From positions 1-36,300 of the forward strand of contig JABWCQ010000022.1 in the NCBI GenBank assembly GCA_013360195.1: a stretch of 36,300 nucleotides of DNA. Direction: 5' to 3'. The notes under the pieces were generated by a model. That model ran no database searches. It was given only the letters and a program-made list of their open reading frames with translations, and had not been told where the DNA came from. This DNA is from a bacterium (lineage in GTDB: Bacteria > Electryoneota > RPQS01). Positions 8,087 through 14,706 of this stretch are shown here, piece after piece; the stretch's first letter is position 1, and the number at the start of each line of letters is the position of its first letter. Made by a program: the position numbers and the translations under genes.

Positions 8087-8825
8087 GCGAGTGCACCTGT
8101 AAATTGAGTTTTGCGCCGCGCAGCAGGGTGTTGGTCACAGGCGAGACGCGCAGCGTGTGTTCCCACAGCTCGCGAATGCGCGACAGAGGCGCGTCGCTTT
8201 CCACATAGGCTGTACCGGAGATTTCGGCGAGTCCCGCATGACCGTCTTCTTCGAGTCCCAAGAACACGAGCAGGTTATCGGGCTTGGCGTTGAGCGCGAG
8301 TTCGATTTGTTCAATCTTCACGCCTTTGCGTGAGGCGTGAATTTGCAGTCCCATGACGAGACATCCGCCGAGTGAACCGAGCAGATATTCCAGCGCGCTT
8401 GGTGCAACGTCCTGCACATCAAAGCTTGCCGGCTGTCCGAGAGAAAAACTGTGGTTGCGCGCGTAAACCGTGGCGGTGGAATCGCCTTTCCAGCGGATGC
8501 GCGTTTGAAATCTGTAGTTGCGAGCCTTTTCAAGCTCAGCCTGCACGTCTTCAATCTTGCCGCCGCGCCGCACAAAAAAACTGTTGGTGGTTTCGCCTTC
8601 CTTCCAGCCCAAGTAGGGATTTTCCGTCATGCGGCACCATGCGGGCAAATCATTGCAGACCGAAAACTCAGTGGAACGAATTTCCAGCACATCCCCCTGC
8701 GGAACAACGTCCATCGCCTTGCGAATCACCAGCAGCAAACCGGAGCCGCAATCGAGATTTCCCCCGTCGCAGACGTGCGGCGTGGCAATGGGCTGTTCGA
8801 GTTGTGTCAGGTCTTCGGTGCTCAT
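8079..8825 (-). CDS. TusA-like sulfur carrier fused to an OsmC domain
   Basis: The protein (248 aa) has two domains. Residues about 15-70 resemble TusA/SirA sulfur carriers, but the usual CPxP motif reads CGSG (C26-G29). A second conserved stretch, NDLPAWCRMT, contains C64. Residues about 110-248 form an OsmC/Ohr-like domain with one conserved cysteine in GGCLVMG (C155); the second redox cysteine position is Ser (S228 in SPVTNTL). OsmC proteins reduce organic peroxides through two cysteines, so loss of one suggests a different thiol or persulfide role. The MetE-like gene overlaps its end. There is no ribosome binding site, but a TATAAT hexamer occurs on the minus strand at 8855-8860. Confidence 0.82.
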   Translation of the reverse strand: MSTEDLTQLEQPIATPHVCDGGNLDCGSGLLLVIRKAMDVVPQGDVLEIRSTEFSVCNDLPAWCRMTENPYLGWKEGETTNSFFVRRGGKIEDVQAELEKARNYRFQTRIRWKGDSTATVYARNHSFSLGQPASFDVQDVAPSALEYLLGSLGGCLVMGLQIHASRKGVKIEQIELALNAKPDNLLVFLGLEEDGHAGLAEISGTAYVESDAPLSRIRELWEHTLRVSPVTNTLLRGAKLNLQVHSLD

Positions 8826-8859
8826 ACAAAAAATAAACTTGAAAAATAGAATCTATTAT

Positions 8860-8915
8860 AAAGCCGCACTTCAAGAAGATTCCGTTCATGCGGCTTTGGT
8901 GAAGCCCTCCGGGCT
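8860..8915 (-). terminator. Two hairpins between dsrE-like and tusA-osmC genes, possible terminator
   Basis: AAAGCCGCA (8860-8868) pairs with TGCGGCTTT (8889-8897) over a 20-nt loop. A second hairpin, AGCCC/GGGCT (8903-8907, 8911-8915), lies beside it, nearer the dsrE-like gene. On the minus strand the first ends in TTTAT. It may end the tusA-dsrE transcript or partly attenuate it. The adjoining TATAAT could restart transcription for the fusion gene. Confidence 0.45.
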
Positions 8916-8927
8916 AACGGGGGTTTC

Positions 8928-9287
8928 TCAGTAGCTAATACTTGTGCCGCCGGTCGTAAGGAACTCGACGACTTTGGCTCCGCCGACAATGGTCGTATTG
9001 CCGGTGAGAGTGTTTTCGTTGAGAGCGCGCTTTTTGAAGCACGGGCTGCAGACCCAGATTTGTCCGCCCGCAGCGATGTAGTTGGTCATCAATTCCTTCA
9101 GCGGCGCAAATCCCTCTTCGTGAATATCGTCCGCGTACCCGGGCTGGGACAGTCTGACTCCTTCAATCGAGAGGAACACGACGGTGTCCTGCCCCGAGGC
9201 CACGGATGCATTTGCGACAACGAACGCGACGGTGGCCTTGTCGGTGTTGTCCTTGGCGTGAGTGCAGCTCACCATGAATTTTGCCAT
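8928..9287 (-). CDS. DsrE-family sulfur relay protein
   Basis: The protein (119 aa) has the DsrE/DsrF/TusD-like fold pattern: a hydrophobic strand with a cysteine near the N-terminus (C8), a middle region after FLSIEGV (38-44), and the conserved WVCSPCFKKR with C80 and C83. In this superfamily a cysteine at this place carries persulfide sulfur between partners such as TusA. The ATG start follows a strong AAGGAG at good spacing and overlaps the stop of the upstream tusA-like gene by one base (TAATG), so the pair is co-translated and probably interacts. The exact sulfur donor and acceptor are unknown. Confidence 0.85.
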   Translation of the reverse strand: MAKFMVSCTHAKDNTDKATVAFVVANASVASGQDTVVFLSIEGVRLSQPGYADDIHEEGFAPLKELMTNYIAAGGQIWVCSPCFKKRALNENTLTGNTTIVGGAKVVEFLTTGGTSISY

Positions 9288-9517
9288 TAGCTCTCCTTTT
9301 TTTGGATGATGTAGTGATGTCCGTCTTCGCCGGTTTGTGCGGCGAGAAGTTTATGTCCGGTCATGTTGCACCAACTGGGAATATCTTCGCGTGCGCCGGA
9401 GTCCTCGGCGCGCAAATCGAGAATTTCTCCGGCGGGAACCTGCTGCATAGCCTTCATCAAAGCCATAATCAAATCTCCGCAGCCGAGGTCCTTGGTGTCA
9501 ATGGAATGGGTTGTCAT
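9287..9517 (-). CDS. TusA-family sulfur carrier protein
   Basis: The product (76 aa; stop codon TAA at 9287-9289) is a single small TusA-like domain. The expected CPxP is replaced by CGDL (C13-L16) and a second cysteine, C50, lies in EDIPSWCNMTG. The N-terminal domain of the tusA-osmC fusion two genes downstream has the same two features, so both belong to one variant subfamily. TusA proteins accept sulfur as a persulfide and pass it on to enzymes making thio-cofactors or in sulfur oxidation. Upstream on the minus strand a TTGACA hexamer occurs (plus-strand 9567-9572), but no good -10 box is paired with it. Confidence 0.82.
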   Translation of the reverse strand: MTTHSIDTKDLGCGDLIMALMKAMQQVPAGEILDLRAEDSGAREDIPSWCNMTGHKLLAAQTGEDGHHYIIQKKES

Positions 9518-9615
9518 TTCGGAGTGCAGGGGCGGAATGCGTTCTGCCGCATGAAGGTGGACTAACTGTCAAGTTGATTTCGCGTCAGCGCCAAGTTGCC
9601 CACGTTTCGCGCGGA

Positions 9616-11028
9616 TTATCTCCAGCACCTGGCTCTCAGCACCTTCAACTCGCCTGCGCCAACGGCGACATCAAAGTCTTGAGTCATTGTTCCGTCTTGA
9701 TACTTGAATTCAAGGCTTAGCTTATGCTCGCCGGGCGGCAATTGAAAATCGGCGACATAGATTTTGTCGGGGAGAGTTTCCCATGAGCGGGTGTCTGCGG
9801 CTTCGGTGGCGGCGCCCAGCAGATTGACTCCCATGCCGAGAATCCTACCGAGAGTCTTGTCTTCCTTATTTCCGGCTTCTTCAGCAGCCTTGGAGGCGGC
9901 GTATTTGATGATGGCACGGGTGATTGCGCGGGCGGCAATTGCGGGCTGACGGTCGGACAGGTCTTGCTTGAGAATACTCCCGACCGGCACGGCAAGTTCC
10001 GCGAGTTTGTCAATTCCCTGACCGCGCACGGCGACTTCATACACGGACGTCCCGGAGTAGTCATCGGGATAGTAGGGCAGTGCCACGCGGACGAAGTAAT
10101 CGAGTTCGCTCTCTTCGTAATAGAAATCATGCCGCCGGCCATAGACGTCGTAGGCGTAGCGCTCACGCTCGTCGTCATTGTCCCACGTGCGCCGGTCATA
10201 TTTCATGATGGGAAACATGACATTGTCTTCACGAATTTGCGGTGCAATTCCCGCTTCGCAGAGGATAACCACCCGTCCCCAATCGGGATTGTGCTCTTTG
10301 TCCACACCGGGACACTCTTCGAGCAGCGCGGCCTCGAATTCGCTTGCTCCGACTCGCTTCAACGCGGCATATTCGGCGCGGCAGAGATAGCCGGGCTCGT
10401 CCATGCCGTAGAACGGATAAAGCCTGGCGGCATTCTTGTAGGCAATCCAGGCGTCATTGTGCTGGCCGTAGGCTTCATACATGACACCCGCAAACCATTG
10501 GAGAAAGGGGTCGTCCTTGTAGGTGTGTTTCGACTCGCGGGCGTTGACTTCGAGATAGCTTGCGATTCTGCGTCCTTCCACGGTGGCGGCTTCGGGTTGG
10601 CCTTTCATCAGATAGGCCAGCGCTTGATAGTAGTGGAGCATGGCGCGGTCATAGACGGTGCCCTGATAGGCGCGCACGCGGTCGGAGGTGGTGAGGGAGG
10701 AGAGTTCGCGAGAAATGCTGCGGGTCAACCGCTCTTCGGCCAATCGGTCGGCGTCTTTGAAAGCTTTCAAGGCTTTGTCGTGCTGTCCGGCTTCAAGGGC
10801 AAGCAAACCGAGATTGAGCAGCTCGTCAACCCGCTGGGTATTTTTTTTGACGGCTTTTTCGTAGGCAGCCAGCGCACGCTCGGTGGAGAGCTGCCGCAGA
10901 TCGGTGCGCACCTGTTCCATCAGCAGGGTGCGCTTGCCCGCGCAGCCGAAGAGCAGCAGCGCGAGCAGGACGACCATAAAAACACGGTGGCACCCGACAA
11001 GGGTGCCCCGCATGATGTGCTTTGACAT
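9616..11028 (-). CDS. COG3014-type TPR lipoprotein, partner of LpoB
   Basis: This 470-residue lipoprotein has a hydrophobic signal segment ending FGCAG (C29 the likely lipidated residue) and a helical repeat region (about 40-220) with TPR-like spacing. Its C-terminal part contains DRQPAIAARAITRA (about 362-375), typical of the COG3014 family. That family is known to sit beside LpoB-type activators, as here, where the LpoB-like gene is 5 nt upstream. A role in controlling peptidoglycan synthesis at the outer membrane is inferred from this pairing. Its N-terminal coding region contains a perfect hairpin related to an intergenic repeat, so the true start could be internal (Met6 or Met18). Confidence 0.75.
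   Translation of the reverse strand: MSKHIMRGTLVGCHRVFMVVLLALLLFGCAGKRTLLMEQVRTDLRQLSTERALAAYEKAVKKNTQRVDELLNLGLLALEAGQHDKALKAFKDADRLAEERLTRSISRELSSLTTSDRVRAYQGTVYDRAMLHYYQALAYLMKGQPEAATVEGRRIASYLEVNARESKHTYKDDPFLQWFAGVMYEAYGQHNDAWIAYKNAARLYPFYGMDEPGYLCRAEYAALKRVGASEFEAALLEECPGVDKEHNPDWGRVVILCEAGIAPQIREDNVMFPIMKYDRRTWDNDDERERYAYDVYGRRHDFYYEESELDYFVRVALPYYPDDYSGTSVYEVAVRGQGIDKLAELAVPVGSILKQDLSDRQPAIAARAITRAIIKYAASKAAEEAGNKEDKTLGRILGMGVNLLGAATEAADTRSWETLPDKIYVADFQLPPGEHKLSLEFKYQDGTMTQDFDVAVGAGELKVLRARCWR
10985..11011. repeat. Palindromic repeat embedded in the 5' coding end of the lipoprotein gene
   Basis: GGCACCC (10989-10995) and GGGTGCC (11001-11007) pair perfectly around a 5-nt loop. On the minus strand it reads GCGGGGCACCC, loop, GGGTGCCACCG. 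This matches the intergenic element at 21697-21724 outside the loop and at nearly all flanking bases. It encodes residues 6-16 of the lipoprotein precursor. Confidence 0.6.
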
Positions 11029-11033
11029 GGAGC

Positions 11034-11636
11034 TTACGGCTTGTAGTTCTTGCGCGCGATATACTTTTTAATCTTCTTCTGACCGAGCCACACCTTCTCG
11101 TTCGACTGAATGTCGGTCAGCGACAGATCAACCTGATAGAACGCGACCTTTTCCTTGCCTTCCTGATCGACGATCTTGTTGATCTCGCCCATGAGCATGA
11201 AGTCGGCGCCAAGTTCGAGACCGAATTCCTTCATCGTTTCAATGGATGCATTGGCCTGCTGGTCTTCGCGCTCTTCGCGCACGCCGCCGCGCTCATCGGA
11301 GCTTGCCACGACGCGGACATTGCCGGAATTGACAAAGGCGCGCTCGATATCGCCGACGAAGGTACCGGTGGCGATATGCTCATCGGAAAGGTTGCGAATG
11401 GCACCGACAATAACGGCGGGGTTGTTGCCCTTGTCGCGCAGGAAATTGGCCAGCCAGCGCTGTTCGAGGGCATCGTTAATCATTTCATCGGCCACAAGGC
11501 GGCTGTCGGTATCGTTCCATTCGCCGGACAAATCCAAAGTTTCCTCGACATCGATCCTCGAGACCTTCTTCTTGCCCGAGCAGGCCACAAAGGTTACACT
11601 CAGCATTGCCAGCGCAAGAATCCACAGAGTTCTCAT
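11034..11636 (-). CDS. lpoB: LpoB-like penicillin-binding protein activator lipoprotein
   Basis: The precursor (200 aa) has a signal peptide ending VACSG with lipobox cysteine C19, followed by a short linker. DLSGEWNDTDSRLVADEM (about residues 35-52) is a hallmark of LpoB/YcfM proteins. LpoB in enteric bacteria is an outer-membrane lipoprotein that reaches through the wall to activate the bifunctional synthase PBP1b. The typical C-terminal region, with a strand near GADFMLMGEI, is present. The ATG has a clear TGGAG ribosome binding site. The gene leads a two-gene unit with the COG3014-type gene 5 nt downstream. The matching PBP is not in this window. Confidence 0.85.
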   Translation of the reverse strand: MRTLWILALAMLSVTFVACSGKKKVSRIDVEETLDLSGEWNDTDSRLVADEMINDALEQRWLANFLRDKGNNPAVIVGAIRNLSDEHIATGTFVGDIERAFVNSGNVRVVASSDERGGVREEREDQQANASIETMKEFGLELGADFMLMGEINKIVDQEGKEKVAFYQVDLSLTDIQSNEKVWLGQKKIKKYIARKNYKP

Positions 11637-11664
11637 TTTAACTCCAGAAAAGTTAGTTGTTTAG

Positions 11665-11683
11665 CTTTGGAGAGCTTCCAAAG
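11665..11683. promoter_or_regulatory. Palindrome in the divergent intergenic region
   Basis: CTTTGGA and TCCAAAG form a perfect 7-bp inverted repeat with a 5-nt spacer, 28 nt upstream of the lpoB-like start and in the region shared with the divergent radical SAM gene. It could be an operator or a leader hairpin. No regulator can be named. Confidence 0.3.
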
Positions 11684-11804
11684 GGATAATTGGTTAATAT
11701 ACACTCTCTTGGACACCGATTCAACCGGAAAGTTGAGTGGGAGGTCTTGCATTTGGGGTGATTTATCCATATCTTTTGCACATTAGTTCAACAGGTAACA
11801 GCTA

Positions 11805-12833
11805 ATGAATCCGGTCGAAGCTCAGAATATCCGGCGCATCAACAATCCGCCGAATCCCTATCACTCGCAGTGGCTGGAATGGATAGACGCACCTCCTCCG
11901 GCCAAGCTCGAAATATACATTGAGCAGGTGAAGAGTATTGTCACGCGGATCACCAGTCCTGATTTGGGCGTGGAATGGAGCGTGAATCCGTATCGCGGCT
12001 GCATGCACTCGTGCGCCTATTGTTATGCCCGTCCGTTTCATCAATATCTCGATTGGGGAGCGGGCACGGATTTTGAGCGCAAGATAGTGGTGAAGATTAA
12101 CGCGGCGAAGGTGCTGCGGGCAACGTTGTGCAAGCGCACATGGAAGCAGGAGCTGATAACATTCTCGGGCATTACGGATTGTTATCAGCCGCTTGAATCG
12201 CAGTATGAGATAACGAAACAATGTCTCGAAGCCTGTGTTGATTTCAGGAATCCGGTCGGAATCATCACGAAGGGCGCGTTAATCGTGCGGGATGTGGAGC
12301 TAATCGCGAGACTTCACAGCGTCGCGCCGCGCACGGGCGCGGGCATTTCAATTGCGTTTGCCGATGACAGTATGTCCGCGAAGCTTGAACCCGCGACGGC
12401 GCGGCCGTCCACGCGGTTCCGCGCGCTGAAAATACTCTCGGAGGCGGGCATTCCGACGACAGTCGGAGTGGCACCGATTATTCCGGGCTTGAACGATGAT
12501 CAGATCGTCGAGATACTTGAGCGTGCCTACGAAGCGGGGGCGCGGCGTGCGTTCAAAATCATGTTAAGGCTTCCGGCGGAAGTGAAGGACGTGTTCATTC
12601 CGAAACTGCAGGAGAAGTTTCCGCTTCGGTACGAGCGTGTGGTGAACAACATCAAGTCCATGCGGGGCGGCAAACTTTACAACTCAAATTTCGGAGACCG
12701 CATGGTCGGTGAAGGCGAGAAGTGGAACATGATTGAATCCTTATTCGAGCTTACGTGCCGGAAACTCGGCATGAACATACGCGCGATGAAGAAAGAAGAG
12801 GCGGCTGAGCCCGGGCAATTGGGATTGTTTTGA
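11805..12833 (+). CDS. Radical SAM protein of the PA0069/Rv2578c (SplB-like) family
   Basis: The protein (342 aa) binds a 4Fe-4S cluster through C66, C70 and C73 in GCMHSCAYCYARPFHQ, the signature of this spore-photoproduct-lyase-like family. Other family traits are the N-terminal NPYRGC, GITDCYQP (about 124-131) and the C-terminal GQLGLF. The reaction is not known; DNA repair has been proposed only by similarity to SplB. It stands alone, divergent from the lipoprotein pair, and a bidirectional terminator follows it. The ATG has a modest AGGTAA upstream. Confidence 0.88.
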   Translation: MNPVEAQNIRRINNPPNPYHSQWLEWIDAPPPAKLEIYIEQVKSIVTRITSPDLGVEWSVNPYRGCMHSCAYCYARPFHQYLDWGAGTDFERKIVVKINAAKVLRATLCKRTWKQELITFSGITDCYQPLESQYEITKQCLEACVDFRNPVGIITKGALIVRDVELIARLHSVAPRTGAGISIAFADDSMSAKLEPATARPSTRFRALKILSEAGIPTTVGVAPIIPGLNDDQIVEILERAYEAGARRAFKIMLRLPAEVKDVFIPKLQEKFPLRYERVVNNIKSMRGGKLYNSNFGDRMVGEGEKWNMIESLFELTCRKLGMNIRAMKKEEAAEPGQLGLF

Positions 12834-12891
12834 ACTTATTGTGAAGCGCCGGTTCATTGGCAACGGCCTCTACAACCCGCCGAAACAAAGA

Positions 12892-12919
12892 AAGTCGTCC
12901 TGTTGAAATAGGACGACTT
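12892..12919. terminator. Bidirectional terminator between convergent genes
   Basis: Perfect 10-bp stem AAGTCGTCCT / AGGACGACTT with an 8-nt loop, between the radical SAM gene (plus) and the hibernation-factor gene (minus). T-rich sequence follows on both sides, weakly. Confidence 0.75.
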
Positions 12920-12973
12920 CCCGCTTTACTTTTCACTGTTTCTGTTGCCGCCCGAGGGGCGGATACCTCGCGC

Positions 12974-13303
12974 TTACTTGGCCGGCACCTTTTTGTCCCG
13001 AATCTTTCCCAGCGTACTGTCAATCACTCTGACCAGCTTTTCACCCGCGCCGTCAATGGCAAGGTGCAGGGATTCGGCGTTATGCGACACGGCCACCGGT
13101 TTGAGCCCTTCCAGCCGCGCTTCCATCACGCAGCGTTTGTCGCTGTTTCCGTTTTTGCGGCTGTTCTCTTCCCCGAGATGCACCTCCACCCTCGTAATCT
13201 GCTGCGTAAAGTGGCGTAAGTCGCCCTCCACCTTGCTTTGCACATATCTGATCAGGCCTTCGCGACCCTCAATATTACGGTCAGTATTGACATGAACTTG
13301 CAT
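12974..13303 (-). CDS. HPF/RaiA-family ribosome-associated protein
   Basis: The 109-residue product is a single S30AE-type domain. It starts with an MQVHVNTD strand, followed by a helix over the next 30 residues and the RVEVHLGEEN strand (about 38-47). The VMEARLEG strand and the final amphipathic helix with basic residues are also present. Short HPF proteins bind the 30S subunit where mRNA and tRNA sit, and silence or dimerise ribosomes in stationary phase. This form lacks the long-HPF C-terminal extension. An AAGGGA ribosome binding site lies 7 nt before the ATG. Confidence 0.8.
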   Translation of the reverse strand: MQVHVNTDRNIEGREGLIRYVQSKVEGDLRHFTQQITRVEVHLGEENSRKNGNSDKRCVMEARLEGLKPVAVSHNAESLHLAIDGAGEKLVRVIDSTLGKIRDKKVPAK

Positions 13304-13413
13304 AACAAATTCCCTTTAGTTAAACCAGGCGTTCCTAACTCTATTACGCATCAGGAGCAAAAATTTCTCCAATAGCCTGAAGTCCTGAAATCAGAACAGA
13401 CAGATTCCACACC

Positions 13414-14559
13414 TCATACCTTCTCGTATAGATTTACCAGCACCTCGTTTTCCACAAACCAGCCTTCCGGCGAAAGCCGGAACACGCTTTCGGTCACCTC
13501 ACGCAAATGGACCGGCAAGGCGGTCGCAGCCGCCCATAAGCCACGTGCGCGCATTCCTCCCCAGGTGTCGTGGCAGTCAGCCCAGTCAATTCCTTCCTTC
13601 CGTCTGAGCCGCACTGAAATCCACTCCTCCCACTGCTCGCGTTCGCTGTTCAGCCACTCCCTCTCGACAGGCGATTCGCCTGCGGTCACGCGCCGCTCGT
13701 AGTCGTGCAAATCCGCCACGTTGGCAAATCGCCGCGCCACACCGTCGAAGGAATGGGCTGACGGTCCGATGCCCAGATAGGGTTTGCCCTCCCAATAGAC
13801 CTGATTGTGAACAGAACGAAAACCGTCGCGCGCGAAGTTGGACACTTCATAGTGTTCATAGCCCTCGCGCTCGAGCGTGTCGTGCGTAAGCAAATAGAGT
13901 TCGGCTTCAAAATCCTCGGCCAGCGGTTCCAGAACACCTTGCGTCAGCCAGCGGCCATAGGGGGTTTTCTCATGATATTCGAGATTGTAGAGCGAGACAT
14001 GGTCGGGCTTGCAAGCGAGCAGCATATCGATATCGTTTCGCCATTCATCCTCCGACTCGCCGGGCAATCCGAAGATAAGGTCCATGGAAATATTCGTGAA
14101 TCCTGCCATGCGGGCATTTTTGACCGTCTCACGGGTCTCATTCGCCGTGTGGTCACGATAGAGCAAATGGAGTTTTCGGTCCGAAAACGACTGACAGCCC
14201 AAAGACAGCCGGTTAATTCCTGCCTGCCGCAGTTGCGAAAGCGCATCGAAGGAGAGAGTACCGGGATTGGCTTCGAGGGTGACTTCCACCGAATGAACAT
14301 CTCCCACTTGCGAAACAGCGTTCAGCAGCCTCTCAATTTGTTCGGGCGGATGCAGCGACGGCGTTCCGCCTCCAAAATAAACAGAGATTAAGGGTCCAGA
14401 GGCGAAACTTCTTTCGCGCACTAAAGTAGCCGATAATTCTGATAGCAGGAGTTTTGAGATTTTGGCCAAATCTCCCTGCCGTGGGACTTTCTTGAAGAAG
14501 TCACAAAAGGGACAAAGTCTGCGGCAGAATGGTAGATGTAGATAAACAGCAACTGGCAC
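13414..14559 (-). CDS. hemW: Radical SAM heme chaperone HemW
   Basis: The 381-residue protein has the radical SAM motif HLPFCRRLCPFCDFF (C12, C16, C19), with the Phe after the third Cys spacing that is typical of HemW and HemN. YFGGGTPSLHP (about 61-71) and the C-terminal HemN-like domain are also present. HemW binds heme and hands it to respiratory proteins; it is often misannotated as oxygen-independent coproporphyrinogen oxidase. The length fits HemW rather than HemN (about 450). The start is GTG, at the expected place for the family. The gene is divergent from the histidine kinase gene. Confidence 0.88.
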   Translation of the reverse strand: MPVAVYLHLPFCRRLCPFCDFFKKVPRQGDLAKISKLLLSELSATLVRERSFASGPLISVYFGGGTPSLHPPEQIERLLNAVSQVGDVHSVEVTLEANPGTLSFDALSQLRQAGINRLSLGCQSFSDRKLHLLYRDHTANETRETVKNARMAGFTNISMDLIFGLPGESEDEWRNDIDMLLACKPDHVSLYNLEYHEKTPYGRWLTQGVLEPLAEDFEAELYLLTHDTLEREGYEHYEVSNFARDGFRSVHNQVYWEGKPYLGIGPSAHSFDGVARRFANVADLHDYERRVTAGESPVEREWLNSEREQWEEWISVRLRRKEGIDWADCHDTWGGMRARGLWAAATALPVHLREVTESVFRLSPEGWFVENEVLVNLYEKV

Positions 14560-14643
14560 TACTCTTGCCCTTATAGCAATTGCGATGTAGGGTCTCGCAC
14601 ACCGGACACGTAACTTATTGTTTTCACGACTTCAGATTTGCTG

Positions 14644-14691
14644 GCCGAAAAGGGTGGGGCAAAAGCCCCGTTTCTGTCGGCAAAGTCTGCC
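14644..14691 (+). promoter_or_regulatory. Leader hairpins upstream of the histidine kinase gene
   Basis: An inner GGGGC-AAAA-GCCCC hairpin (14656-14669) is enclosed by GCCGA/TCGGC (14644-14648, 14677-14681). A second hairpin, GGCA/TGCC (14679-14682, 14688-14691), shares bases 14679-14681 with the outer arm, so the two outer structures exclude each other. ATTTT follows. It may be an attenuator-like leader; it matches no riboswitch class I recognise. Confidence 0.3.
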
Positions 14692-14706
14692 ATTTTGGAC
14701 CATTGA

